64,000 nucleotides of DNA. Origin: an uncultured Fidelibacterota bacterium. GTDB lineage: Bacteria > Marinisomatota > Marinisomatia > Marinisomatales > UBA1611. The notes under the pieces are model-generated. The model saw only the letters and a list, made by a program, of their open reading frames with translations. It ran no database searches and had not been told where the DNA came from. Each line of letters begins with the position of its first letter. Positions within the stretch are counted from its first letter, which is position 1. The translations under genes and the position numbers were made by a program. Shown in pieces: positions 35,673-45,700 of this stretch. Location: assembly GCA_913043185.1 (NCBI GenBank), contig CAJWMI010000001.1, positions 1 to 64,000 of the forward strand, read 5' to 3'.

Positions 35673-37514
35673 CTACCTGCCTACCTTAAATACCAATGTG
35701 TTATTGTATAAAGACTTACCTTCAACTATGTATACAGTTTGCTTTGTAGAAATTCCTGTAAACGATTGGTAAATTCCGCTCGGCCAGAAGATATCAATCT
35801 GATCAATCTTATCCGCTTGTTCGAGCCCAAAGTATAGCTCTTTGGCATTGTTTGAGAAATATCCCTGGCCTGATGATAGAGTTTGTTTTTGAATTTTATC
35901 ACCTATATGAATTTTGACAATAGTTCCGAAACCATCTCGGTTTGATTTTGTTCCTTCCAAACGTATTTTGATCCAACTATTATCAGTTTTTGTTTCATTA
36001 CGTAGTAAAACTCCTCTTCCTTGGTTAGGGTCAAAAATAATATTTCCTTTACCATCTTCAACTTGCTGACCATTAACCGTAACAAAAATATCAACCATAC
36101 CATCATTATCATAATCAGCGAATATGGCTCCACGATGGATACGTTTTCCAGTAGCTAATACACCCGAAGGTCCAGATATATCAGAAAATTCACCTCGACC
36201 ATTATTTTCAAATAACTGGTTTAATTGCCTGTTATCACCACTGACAGAGTTTAAATGGCCGTTTGCAAAAAAAAGATCTAGGTCACCATCATTATCTAAA
36301 TCAAATAATCCAGGTGCCCAACTTATTTTAGGCCAAGTGAGCTTATGCAATATTGGGGAATTAAAATCATGTACAAATATTGCATTACGCAGGTTACCTT
36401 CATTACTACTTTTATTATCAATAAGAAATGCTAATGTGTTTACCTCGGAGGCATAATTTGTGTATACTAAATCGATAAGTCCGTCTTTATTAATATCACC
36501 AAGCGCAACTCCCATGCTGCCATCAGTAGTGCTTAGTCCGCTAGGACCAGAAAAAGATTTAAAGGTACCATTACCCCGATTAAGATAGAAACCATTAGCA
36601 TCTGTATCGTTTGCTACGAACAGATCAGGATATCTATCTTCATTAAAATCATGAAACAAAACCTGCATAGATTTTCTAGATGCATCAGTTAATACAGGTA
36701 TTTTTGATGTTTCATCAGTAAAGATCCCATTACCATTATTCTTGTAAAGCATATTAGGCAAACCACCAAAGTCCATAGGAAACCTCAAGTCAGTATATTG
36801 TGGTCTGCGAGAGAAATCCACATATCCTGATATATATAAATCCAGATCACCATCAAGATCATAGTCACCCCAGGCTGAGCCTCCATACCAAATATCTTTG
36901 ATACCTTCTGGAAACGCTTTTGAAGTGATATCTGTAAATGTTTTATCACCATTATTCTTGAATAATTTGAAATTGCCATAGTTTGTAACAAACAGATCAG
37001 GATATCCATCATTATTATAATCCGCAACAGATGCTGCCATGCCTTCTCCATCATCTTCAGCTCCAGAGTTTTGAACCCGTTGAAACATTCCATTGTTTTG
37101 ATTTTCAAAGAGAATATTAGTTACGTTTATATCTCCCTGGCAGTTAACCAAATATAGATCCCAGTCACCGTCTTGGTCATAATCAAGCCAAGCACCACCA
37201 GATCCGTTCATTTTAATCAAGTGCACATTTGCAAATTCATCCAGTGTTAATAGTCTACCATTTGATTTCCAGAGTTCTCCCTCTTCCTGAAACACAAGAC
37301 TTAATTCTTCATTGGTAGCTGTCCCGACTACAGATGGTCCAATCTCACACCATCGAGGACGAGGAGCATAGTGAACAAAATCGATCCCAGAATCTAGACT
37401 ATTATCTTCTAGATATATTGTCCCATTGGTTTGACCGTAAATACATAAACTGAATAAGAAAAGAAACCGTAAAAGGAAAACATAAATAAAAGTATTTATT
37501 TGATACACACTCAT
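35673..37514 (-). CDS. CRTAC1-type protein: seven-bladed FG-GAP propeller with ASPIC/UnbV domain (2)
   Basis: A 613-residue exported protein with a signal peptide (about 7-27, ending CIYGQT). Seven calcium-loop blades run from about residue 108 to 475: DYDQDGDWD, DYNNDGYPD, DYDLDGDLD, DFNEDRYPD, DINKDGLID, DLDNDGDLD, DYDNDGMVD. The ASPIC/UnbV domain (about 535-600) has KELYFGLEQAD and IDIFWPSG. It is a paralogue of the plus-strand propeller protein and of the propeller part of the next gene. It lies 57 bp downstream of the 1187-residue TPR-propeller gene and is probably co-transcribed with it. The molecular role is unknown. Confidence 0.86.
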   Translation of the reverse strand: MSVYQINTFIYVFLLRFLFLFSLCIYGQTNGTIYLEDNSLDSGIDFVHYAPRPRWCEIGPSVVGTATNEELSLVFQEEGELWKSNGRLLTLDEFANVHLIKMNGSGGAWLDYDQDGDWDLYLVNCQGDINVTNILFENQNNGMFQRVQNSGAEDDGEGMAASVADYNNDGYPDLFVTNYGNFKLFKNNGDKTFTDITSKAFPEGIKDIWYGGSAWGDYDLDGDLDLYISGYVDFSRRPQYTDLRFPMDFGGLPNMLYKNNGNGIFTDETSKIPVLTDASRKSMQVLFHDFNEDRYPDLFVANDTDANGFYLNRGNGTFKSFSGPSGLSTTDGSMGVALGDINKDGLIDLVYTNYASEVNTLAFLIDNKSSNEGNLRNAIFVHDFNSPILHKLTWPKISWAPGLFDLDNDGDLDLFFANGHLNSVSGDNRQLNQLFENNGRGEFSDISGPSGVLATGKRIHRGAIFADYDNDGMVDIFVTVNGQQVEDGKGNIIFDPNQGRGVLLRNETKTDNSWIKIRLEGTKSNRDGFGTIVKIHIGDKIQKQTLSSGQGYFSNNAKELYFGLEQADKIDQIDIFWPSGIYQSFTGISTKQTVYIVEGKSLYNNTLVFKVGR

Positions 37515-37571
37515 AAATATTTAACTAATTAAAAAGATCAGTAACAATTATTAGAAAGGATCTTTCTATTA

Positions 37572-40500
37572 TTAATTAATAGACTGCTTAAAACCGTCAG
37601 CTGTAACCTCTCGAGTATTATAGTTATTATTATATTCAATTTGATTTGAAGGTAAAATATTTTCTTGCTCGTATGGATAAGATTTCATACCATGAAAGGG
37701 TAACGGTTTTACCGTTTGTCCTTCTGCAGTATTTAAATCACCATCTTTTAACCACCCGTCATTATAAAATATAAATGTTCTATTCCAACCTTTTTTTATT
37801 TCTGCTAGACTAGAGGCAGCAAACTCTAGCCTTATCTCATCACCCGCATTCATTATCACATATTTATCATCTGATTCTAGTAAGAGAGATAATACATCTC
37901 CATATCTTGTATAAAAACCTGTCAGATCTCGCCATTTTTGACCAGTGGTTATGGAATAATAATCAGGAATATGTGGACTATGAAAATCTTTTCTTTTGAT
38001 ATGTGAAAATCCTCGATAATGAAGATCTGCTGAGATTGGCTTCAACGTGGCAATATTTAATTGATTACCAGACCCACTCTTGGTAATAAATATATGGTCC
38101 CAGTAAATCTGCATATTGGTTCGGATACGAATACGATAATCATCTGACAAAAATTTATCTGTTAGATTAACCACCATCGTTTTATTCTTGCCCTTTGGGA
38201 AACTTATGTTATCCATGATCGTAATCCATTCTCCTGAGGAATCTGGAACCTGCAACATGGGAAATATTAATTTATTTTTATTAGACTGCGAAATATTGAC
38301 ATTAATACTAGCATCTGTTGGAAATAGCCACCCATTTAAAAACAGAAAAAGAGAATCTGAATTATTTAAATCCTTAAAGACTAATGTAAGATCCTGCAAT
38401 TCAGTTATGCCTTGGTATAATCCTAGATTAAGGTTAGAAATATATTTCTTATCCCGAATAGATATTTCATCTAATACATCTCTTCCCAAGTGATCGTATG
38501 CTTTAACAGGAAAATATTTTTTTTTAAAATTATAGATTCGTAATGATGGATAAGGAGGTGGGATAAAAGTTTCATCAATTTCTACATTCACATCTATAGG
38601 GTGATCAATCGCCAATATTTTTACTTTATCAAGGTAAGGTGTCTCCCATAGTTCTGTAGTGAACTGTAAAAAATATGAACCATCTTTAATCTTTAGGTTA
38701 TTTTCTCCAATCTTCAAATATTCATCAGTTGAATTGGGAAAAGCAAACATTGGCTCACCAGCCATTATTCCTAGAGGCATACCAAGCGCACTAGGCCAAA
38801 GAACATCAGTTATAAATTCATATTTGGAACCATTCCAGCCAAAAAGGTAGGGACAAGACCCCTTTAAAATTTGGGTCTCTACAATAGTTTGGTTTGACTG
38901 AGGTTTAAATCTATTTTGTGGTACACCATTACTCCATAATACACGCACAACATCTGCAACAGGCTGGCTTCCTAGACCAAAACTTATTATTGGCGAATCC
39001 ACATATCTTACCTGATACAAATATCCTGCTCTAACTTCCACTCTAGAGCCAATGCCAAAATAGTTATTTTTACTGCTGCCAGTTCGTAAGCCAGTCAAAC
39101 GAATTTTCAAAAAGTTATTTATGTTTCCACCATCATTTCTAAGAAGTTGTATTTGTCCGTGATGATTAACAAAAAATATATCTTCATCACCATCGTTATC
39201 AAAATCACCAATCTCAATTTTGTTAATTGACCCTAAACTATCAGGGATCAAAGATGATGCATCAAGAAATTCTCCTAAACCATTATTATATAATAATCGT
39301 AATCCCGTTTCATTTTTTTGTTTATTATCAGATCTACCTGCAATAAGTATATCTAAATATCCGTCATTGTCTGCATCTAGAAATGCGACATCTTTGCCAT
39401 ATATTTTTTGCATACTATTATTAACTATAACCCAGTTTGGATCTAGTTCAAATGTTCCATCACCTTGGTTTTTATATAGCAGATGTTCTTTCCCTTTTAC
39501 ATCCGCAATAAAAATATCTACAGCACCATCATTATTATAATCTCCTGCAGCAGCAAAGCCTCCTGCAGTACTGTGTACAAGCCCTGAGGTTGAGGTTATA
39601 TTTTTAAAATTACTCCGACGTAAATTATTATAATATTCATGTTTTCCATCTCCATTCAAAATGAATAGATCAACGTCACCATCATTATCAAAATCACAAT
39701 AAATTATATCTGTGGCTAAAGAATTTGAACCAACGATCCCAGAATCTTCTCCTATATCATTAAATGTTCCATCAGAATTATTTCGATATATATAGTTAAC
39801 GGAGTCTGTAGCTAAAAATAAATCCAGGTCACCTTCAAGATCCAAGTCTACAAATGTAGCTAAGAAACCATTTTGTTTATGAACTATACCAAGATCATTT
39901 ATTGGTTCAAATTCTCCTTCACCAAAATTTTGGTATAGTCTGTTATCCTTCTCATTCAAAATAAACAGATCTAAATAACCATTATTATCATAATCTGCAA
40001 AAATTGCATATAAGTCTCTAGATTTATGGTTAGTCGCTAAAGTGTTTACTGTTGTTGTAAATTTTCCTCGATTATTTTCTAATAAATACTGGCTACTAGT
40101 ATTATTCGATTTAGACCAATTAGATGCAAAAAGATCTAGATCACCATCCGAATCATAGTCACCTATTGCAATTATTGATTGCGTCAAAGACCCATTTATC
40201 TTTTTCGAAAAATTATCTATAAGCCCACTTTTCTGAGACACATTTGTAAATGTAATATCACGCGGAATCTGATATTTATTTTTCATAACAGGTTTTTCTA
40301 GATAGAGAAAAGAATAAATTGGAGCTCCTGCTATAGGTCCATTTGTTCCTCTTAATTTATTAAGCGAAGCCTGATAGATTGATTTCGGTTTTATTAAATT
40401 ATGCAACATAATAGTAGATGCATACGCATCTGCTGTATTCCCATCCCTTAAAAATTCAAATATTTTATAAATTAATTTTTTCGACTGATCTGAAAGCATA

Positions 40501-41135
40501 GGCAAAATCTGCTGAACATGACTCAGCCTATCAAAAGCTTTTTCATTCTCATTATTATTTAAAAGGGATTCAATTAAATAGAACTCAGCAGCAATATTTC
40601 CTGACAAAGAATTTGTTAATTTTGTCAAATATTTCAGGGCACTTTGCTGGATTTTACCATTCTCATCATTCATTAGATATAGAGATAATTGGAATAACGA
40701 TGGTACGTGATTAGAATGATCGCCTACAACATCTAAAATGATATTTAATGCCTTTTTCCTTCTGTTCGTCATTTCATAAATTTTTGCCAATAAAAATCTA
40801 ATATCTGGATTCTTTGGAACTAAGTTCAGTGCACTATTAATCCATTTTTCGGATTGTTTTAGTTCCCCATCCATACGCATATAGGTTAATCCAAGATTAG
40901 CATAACCAAGAGGTTCTTTTGGTGCTTTTTCTATTAACATTAGAAACTCATTAGCCGCATCAGAATACCTTTCTTCCTCTAAATAGGCTAACCCAAAATT
41001 CCGGTGCGAGGTAATTTGGCTATACACATTTTCATCTAATTTCATAGATTTTTCACAACCTATGATTAGATAAAAAAGAAAGAAAAAGAAAAAGTTGGGT
41101 TTGTGGTTTAATCGAAATAACATTCTCATGACCAC
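37572..41135 (-). CDS. Large lipoprotein: TPR + seven-bladed FG-GAP propeller + ASPIC-like + C-terminal CRTAC1-associated domain
   Basis: An 1187-residue protein. A lipoprotein signal ends LIIGCEK (Cys27). TPR repeats occupy about 40-260 (AYLEEERYSDAANEFLMLI; GYANLGLTYMRM). The propeller spans about 290-660 with seven loops: DYDSDGDLD, DYDNNGYLD, DLDLEGDLD, DFDNDGDVD, DYNNDGAVD, DADNDGYLD, DFDNDGDED. An ASPIC-like segment (about 690-755) has SFGLGSQP and VLWSNG. It is followed from GSCPYLFGWNGSKYEF (about 755) by a roughly 430-residue beta-rich region seen in other long CRTAC1 proteins. It merges in one chain the TPR and propeller modules that are separate genes on the plus strand nearby. The function is unknown; a surface or periplasmic assembly platform is a guess. 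Confidence 0.82.
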   Translation of the reverse strand: MVMRMLFRLNHKPNFFFFFLFYLIIGCEKSMKLDENVYSQITSHRNFGLAYLEEERYSDAANEFLMLIEKAPKEPLGYANLGLTYMRMDGELKQSEKWINSALNLVPKNPDIRFLLAKIYEMTNRRKKALNIILDVVGDHSNHVPSLFQLSLYLMNDENGKIQQSALKYLTKLTNSLSGNIAAEFYLIESLLNNNENEKAFDRLSHVQQILPMLSDQSKKLIYKIFEFLRDGNTADAYASTIMLHNLIKPKSIYQASLNKLRGTNGPIAGAPIYSFLYLEKPVMKNKYQIPRDITFTNVSQKSGLIDNFSKKINGSLTQSIIAIGDYDSDGDLDLFASNWSKSNNTSSQYLLENNRGKFTTTVNTLATNHKSRDLYAIFADYDNNGYLDLFILNEKDNRLYQNFGEGEFEPINDLGIVHKQNGFLATFVDLDLEGDLDLFLATDSVNYIYRNNSDGTFNDIGEDSGIVGSNSLATDIIYCDFDNDGDVDLFILNGDGKHEYYNNLRRSNFKNITSTSGLVHSTAGGFAAAGDYNNDGAVDIFIADVKGKEHLLYKNQGDGTFELDPNWVIVNNSMQKIYGKDVAFLDADNDGYLDILIAGRSDNKQKNETGLRLLYNNGLGEFLDASSLIPDSLGSINKIEIGDFDNDGDEDIFFVNHHGQIQLLRNDGGNINNFLKIRLTGLRTGSSKNNYFGIGSRVEVRAGYLYQVRYVDSPIISFGLGSQPVADVVRVLWSNGVPQNRFKPQSNQTIVETQILKGSCPYLFGWNGSKYEFITDVLWPSALGMPLGIMAGEPMFAFPNSTDEYLKIGENNLKIKDGSYFLQFTTELWETPYLDKVKILAIDHPIDVNVEIDETFIPPPYPSLRIYNFKKKYFPVKAYDHLGRDVLDEISIRDKKYISNLNLGLYQGITELQDLTLVFKDLNNSDSLFLFLNGWLFPTDASINVNISQSNKNKLIFPMLQVPDSSGEWITIMDNISFPKGKNKTMVVNLTDKFLSDDYRIRIRTNMQIYWDHIFITKSGSGNQLNIATLKPISADLHYRGFSHIKRKDFHSPHIPDYYSITTGQKWRDLTGFYTRYGDVLSLLLESDDKYVIMNAGDEIRLEFAASSLAEIKKGWNRTFIFYNDGWLKDGDLNTAEGQTVKPLPFHGMKSYPYEQENILPSNQIEYNNNYNTREVTADGFKQSIN

Positions 41136-41215
41136 AATTATATTAGTATATATAAATTGTCAACACCACCAAAAAATAGATATCAGTAAACTTCTATATT
41201 TTATATCAATTTATT

Positions 41216-42598
41216 CTAATAGTTTAGAGTAACAAACAAGGATGAGCCATCCTTCTTTTTTATAAGAAGCAGGAGGCTCCCTTTAGCACGTGATGCTTTT
41301 TCTTTCTTTTTAAACTCTTTCAAAGATCGTACCTGCTGTGTGCCTACTCTTTTGATAATATCGCCCTCCATTAATCCTTTTTCAGCTGCTTCACTGCCAG
41401 GTTCAACACGAACAATAACCAGTTTACCATCTGCATCCTCAATATTATATTTCTGTTTTAATGAGCTGTTTATTTCCTTCACCTCTAGCCCGAGTATTGT
41501 TGCACCAGAGGAGGAATTTCTCGAGGCTACTGTTTTTCCATCCTTGAGCTCTTTTAGAATAACATTTAAAACCTTTCTAGAGCCATTTCTAAATACTATA
41601 ACCTCAGACTTAGTACCAGGAGGCATCAGAGACACAATATTCCTAAGGTTTGATGGATCAGTAATATTTCTATTATCAAACCTGACAATCACATCCCCCT
41701 CTTCCACTCCAGCTATTTCAGCAGGACTGTCTTCAACTACCTGTGTCACAAGAGCACCATCTCTTGAGTCCATTTCTAGGGCTTTAGAAGCGTCGTCATC
41801 TAGTGGCTGTATATATACACCTAACCATGACCTTGTAACATATCCTTTATCAATAAGGTCAGACATTATTCTTTCTGCCATGTTAGACGGAATAGCAAAA
41901 CCGACACCCCGGTTACCACGCTCATAGCCACCAGTCGCAATCGCCGTGTTAATACCAACAAGCTCACCCCGCATGTTTAACAGTGCGCCACCACTATTTC
42001 CTGGGTTAATCGCAGCATCAGTTTGAATGAAGTCTTCATAATTCTGTCCACGTATAATATTACTGCGACCAAGTGCACTGACAATTCCAGTGGTTACCGT
42101 GTGACTTAAATTTTCTGAGAATGGACTTCCTACAGCCATGACCCACTCTCCAACTCTTAGCTTATCAGAGTTACCTAGTCTAAGATGTCTCAAATTTTCT
42201 GCATCTATTTTGAGAATCGCCAAGTCTGACTTTGGATCTGTACCCATAACATCAGCATTATACTCCCGCTTGTCAAATAGCTTAACCTTGATATTATCCA
42301 TACCCTCTACAACATGATTATTGGTCAAGATATATCCATTTTCCGCGTCCACAATCACGCCTGAACCAAGTGCATTTGTCTTGTACTCTTTTTCACCATT
42401 CGGATCCATATATGGATTAAAAAAGAAATACAGATCATTGTTTGGTATTTTCATGATCTTATCGGTAATAATGGTTACAACAGCTGGTTTTGCATTTTCT
42501 GCCACATCAGCAAAGGCTTTACTGAACTGCTGAACTACAGAGTTTTGAGAAAACAAGTTTCCGATAAATAATAATAAGATAACGTATTTACGATTCAT
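41216..42598 (-). CDS. htrA: Periplasmic serine protease HtrA/DegQ
   Basis: A 460-residue Do-type protease. After a signal peptide (residues 1-18) comes the trypsin-like domain with the intact triad His95 (LTNNHVV), Asp125 (SDLAIL) and Ser202 (NPGNSGGAL). Two PDZ domains follow, at about 250-345 (LGVYIQPL, IAGVEEGDVIVRF) and about 370-455 (EKGLMEGDIIKRVG). It degrades or refolds misfolded envelope proteins. The domain set and length match DegP/DegQ. It lies 111 bp downstream of the giant surface protein gene, across a good terminator, so it probably has its own promoter. Confidence 0.96.
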   Translation of the reverse strand: MNRKYVILLLFIGNLFSQNSVVQQFSKAFADVAENAKPAVVTIITDKIMKIPNNDLYFFFNPYMDPNGEKEYKTNALGSGVIVDAENGYILTNNHVVEGMDNIKVKLFDKREYNADVMGTDPKSDLAILKIDAENLRHLRLGNSDKLRVGEWVMAVGSPFSENLSHTVTTGIVSALGRSNIIRGQNYEDFIQTDAAINPGNSGGALLNMRGELVGINTAIATGGYERGNRGVGFAIPSNMAERIMSDLIDKGYVTRSWLGVYIQPLDDDASKALEMDSRDGALVTQVVEDSPAEIAGVEEGDVIVRFDNRNITDPSNLRNIVSLMPPGTKSEVIVFRNGSRKVLNVILKELKDGKTVASRNSSSGATILGLEVKEINSSLKQKYNIEDADGKLVIVRVEPGSEAAEKGLMEGDIIKRVGTQQVRSLKEFKKKEKASRAKGSLLLLIKKKDGSSLFVTLNY

Positions 42599-42652
42599 TG
42601 TATTTTTTTTCTATTTTGCCTTTAATAATGCACATAGACTACATAATGTTCC

Positions 42653-42683
42653 AAAAAAAAGCCCTCACTATGAGAGCTTTTTT
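42653..42683 (-). terminator. Intrinsic terminator after the giant surface protein gene
   Basis: On the minus strand, AGCTCTCA-TAG-TGAGGGCT forms an eight-pair stem (one G-U) with a three-base loop, followed directly by an eight-T run and preceded by an A run. It lies about 26 bp past the stop codon at 42710. The flanking A and T tracts make it usable in both directions, though the plus-strand version has a C-A mismatch. Confidence 0.85.
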
Positions 42684-42709
42684 AGTAGTAAAAAGTATAG
42701 AATTAGACC

Positions 42710-45700
42710 TTATTTCAGAAATAACATCTTCCTCATCGAATGATATTTATTAGTATGCAAAGTATAAAAGTACATACCTGTAGATACCATACTGCCTCTA
42801 TCATTCGTACCATCCCACTGCAACACATGATAACCAGGGCTTATTTCTTTTTTCGTCAGAGTTTTTACTTTCTGACCCATCAGATTATATATAGCAACCT
42901 CTACGACAGAAGCCTCTGGTAGGTCAAACCTAATTTCTGTTTTTGGGTTAAACGGATTAGGATAGTTCTGATGTAAAGCAAAAACTCCGGGAACTAGCTT
43001 AACATTTGCTGAGACCGTTCGCGATGCCACATCAGCGATCTTTCCTTTTGGCCCTGAAACAAAAATATCACTAATACTAATTCCACTTATATCTAAAATA
43101 TCTCCATTGAAGCTATAGGGAATTCTAACAAGACCTTGATGGTCTGACTGCACTGTTTCGCCCTCAATATCAACAACAACAACCTTGATCAGTCCATCAC
43201 TTATTTTGCTGTGGGTAATCATTACATTATCCTGTACAAATCCTAATCCTGGAACACCAACAGTAACCAACTCAGGGTCATAGCTAAGATCGAACTGAAA
43301 TCCTTTTAGGGCACCACCATAGTCAAGATTCACTATAAGCTCAGATGACTGATATTGAGCACTCAGGTCAACAAATGCCATTGAGCTCGAACCGGAGGAA
43401 ACACGACCAGTCGAGGTTCCAGCGATAATATCAACAATCATCACCACATCAGCAATATTTAGTGCATCATCCCTGTTTATGTCACAGTTATTAAACGCAG
43501 CATCACTTGGAGCTGTCTCTTCCAAAATAAAATCAACCAGCGCCAGTACGTCTGCGATCGTTGTTTCACTGTCAAAGTTTGCATCACCAACGGCATACGG
43601 TATCGCACACGCGGTGTTTGATGGCCTTGACTCTAAAACGCCATACCCGCCGTTTGAAACAGCGCCAGTGTTCCACCGTGCCTTCACATGATAACAATAG
43701 TTATTATAGTTTTCACTGACAACAATAGTGTCCATCGTATCTGTCGTAGTAGACACAAGAGTGGTTGTTGCATCGTCTGCGACATGGTAAACATTATAAA
43801 CCTCAAGACTATCGTCCTCGTCCCTGCTACTATTAAGTGTCAGGCTAGGAACCGGCCTAGGTACATACAGATCCGATAAGATATAATCACTGTCGGTATC
43901 ACTAGCTTGCAAAAACGTATCCTGACTATAGTTAGATAGCCTGCCATAGTTTAGTTCCGGCATGTCAACAAGTTCTCCAGAGGCCGCAACAGCATAAGCC
44001 GCCTGACCAGGAGCACCAAGGAAAGAAGCAAGAATACCGAAGTCTCCAGCGAGACCATAATACTCATCTGCTATCGTGTTCCAACCATACCCTGTTGTTA
44101 CCCAGTTACGATCAAAATATTCTGGAGACACTGGTTCCAGATCATCTGCTATGCCCAGAAAACCTCCACCATCATTAACAACAATATAAATGTCGCCGCT
44201 AGTCACCTCAATTCCTTGATCAGACACATCAAATGAGTACTGTACAAAATTTCCATCTGGTGAGCTAAGATCAGTAGACGCTACAACGGTAATTGGATCA
44301 CCAGAAGGACCAGCAACCGAACCAGCAGGATCCAGGTATACATCTACAGACGCACCCGTTGACCCCGCATCGCCCTGCATACTAAGGACAAAACTTTGTA
44401 ATGTTGCAGGATAGTTTGCAGGAGTAAACCTGACACCAAACGCACATCCACCAGCACCACAACCAATCTGACCCTCAAAAACATCATCATAGTATGCAAT
44501 ATCATAGAAGGCTACTGAGCCAGGAGATCTCCAGGATAGATATACCTTTTCATCACCAGGTTCCGCAGCGAGTGCGACCGGAGATGGCATATCAGGAGAC
44601 AGAGTAATATTCTGCAAGGTCGGAGCGGCCTGAGCAAGAACACTAACTACAGCAGTGTTTGTATAGAAATCAGACCTAGAGGCCTGAACAATATGTGAAC
44701 CAACATTAAGATTCCAGAGGGTGTATGCGCCATCCGCGCCGGTCGTGTCTGACACCCCGCTAGCGGTCAAAATCACGCTGTCAAGAGGAGCATTATTCGG
44801 ATCATAGACCACTCCGCTGACATCCCCAAACAGATACAAAGATGCGTCCTGGACAGTGATCGTGTCACTCTCATAATTAGGTCCATCAACAGGACCATCA
44901 TATACAGCAGAAACGCCAAAGGTATAGGTCACCTCATTTTCTAATCCTGTGACCGTATAGCTATTAAACTCAACAATCTCACTATTGACAAGCGAGTCCT
45001 CCATCCCCAATCCATCATTTACATAAACGTTATATCCGATAAAGTCATACTCTGTTCTTGTCTGATCTTGGTTTACCACAGGGTCCACGCTTTGTTGAGT
45101 AGATAGACTGATATCAAGCGTATACTCACCATTATTACTGCCGTAACCATCAACCACCACGTAATAGAGACCAGCCGGAAGCGTAATCCCTGGCAAGTCA
45201 GACACGTAAGGACTGGTAAATGATGGAGTTGAGCAGGCATCATCATTACAAGCTATTCCATAACTAGTAGCATCAGTCTCGATAACAACACCGTCAATAT
45301 CTAAAATATAAATCTTTGAGTCATACGCCGTGTTAGAACAAAGCGTAAAATCATAGGTGGCTCCTGAGCTTGTCATCATATAGACCACATCAGCCGATCC
45401 AGAGTTCGAATAGGGACAAACCTCATCATAGTCATCCTCAAAACCTACTGTCGTACCCTCAGCATAAAAAGGAAGACCGGTAACAATAAAAGGATTCTCA
45501 ATCTTATCACCCTCAGTGCCGCCACCGCCACCGCCACCTGGCCCTTGCCAAACCAGTAACATTTCCTCATCACCTGGAAAGGACATCAGATTTGAAGGCG
45601 CAACAGCTACCCACTCTTCAGGTGTCGCACACAACGTCTCACTCGCCGCTGAGAACGCTTCAGTACCATTCGTATCATAGACGGCCGTAACATAGTAGCA

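Noticed and set aside
35457..35711. An 84-codon plus-strand frame with a hydrophobic stretch across the SGNH gene start and the end of the second propeller gene.
   Set aside because: It overlaps two well-supported minus-strand genes and has no motif; most likely a chance frame.
37552..37568. Perfect 7-bp inverted repeat TAGAAAG-GAT-CTTTCTA just past the 1187-residue gene.
   Set aside because: The stem is A+T-rich and no T run follows on the minus strand, so it is a poor intrinsic terminator.
41340..41927. A 195-codon plus-strand frame inside the HtrA gene.
   Set aside because: Antisense shadow of a clear protease; rich in Ser/Pro/Leu/Thr with no domain.
45520..45540. GCC/ACC trinucleotide repeat as a possible regulatory repeat.
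   Set aside because: It lies in frame inside the giant surface protein and simply encodes a poly-glycine linker.
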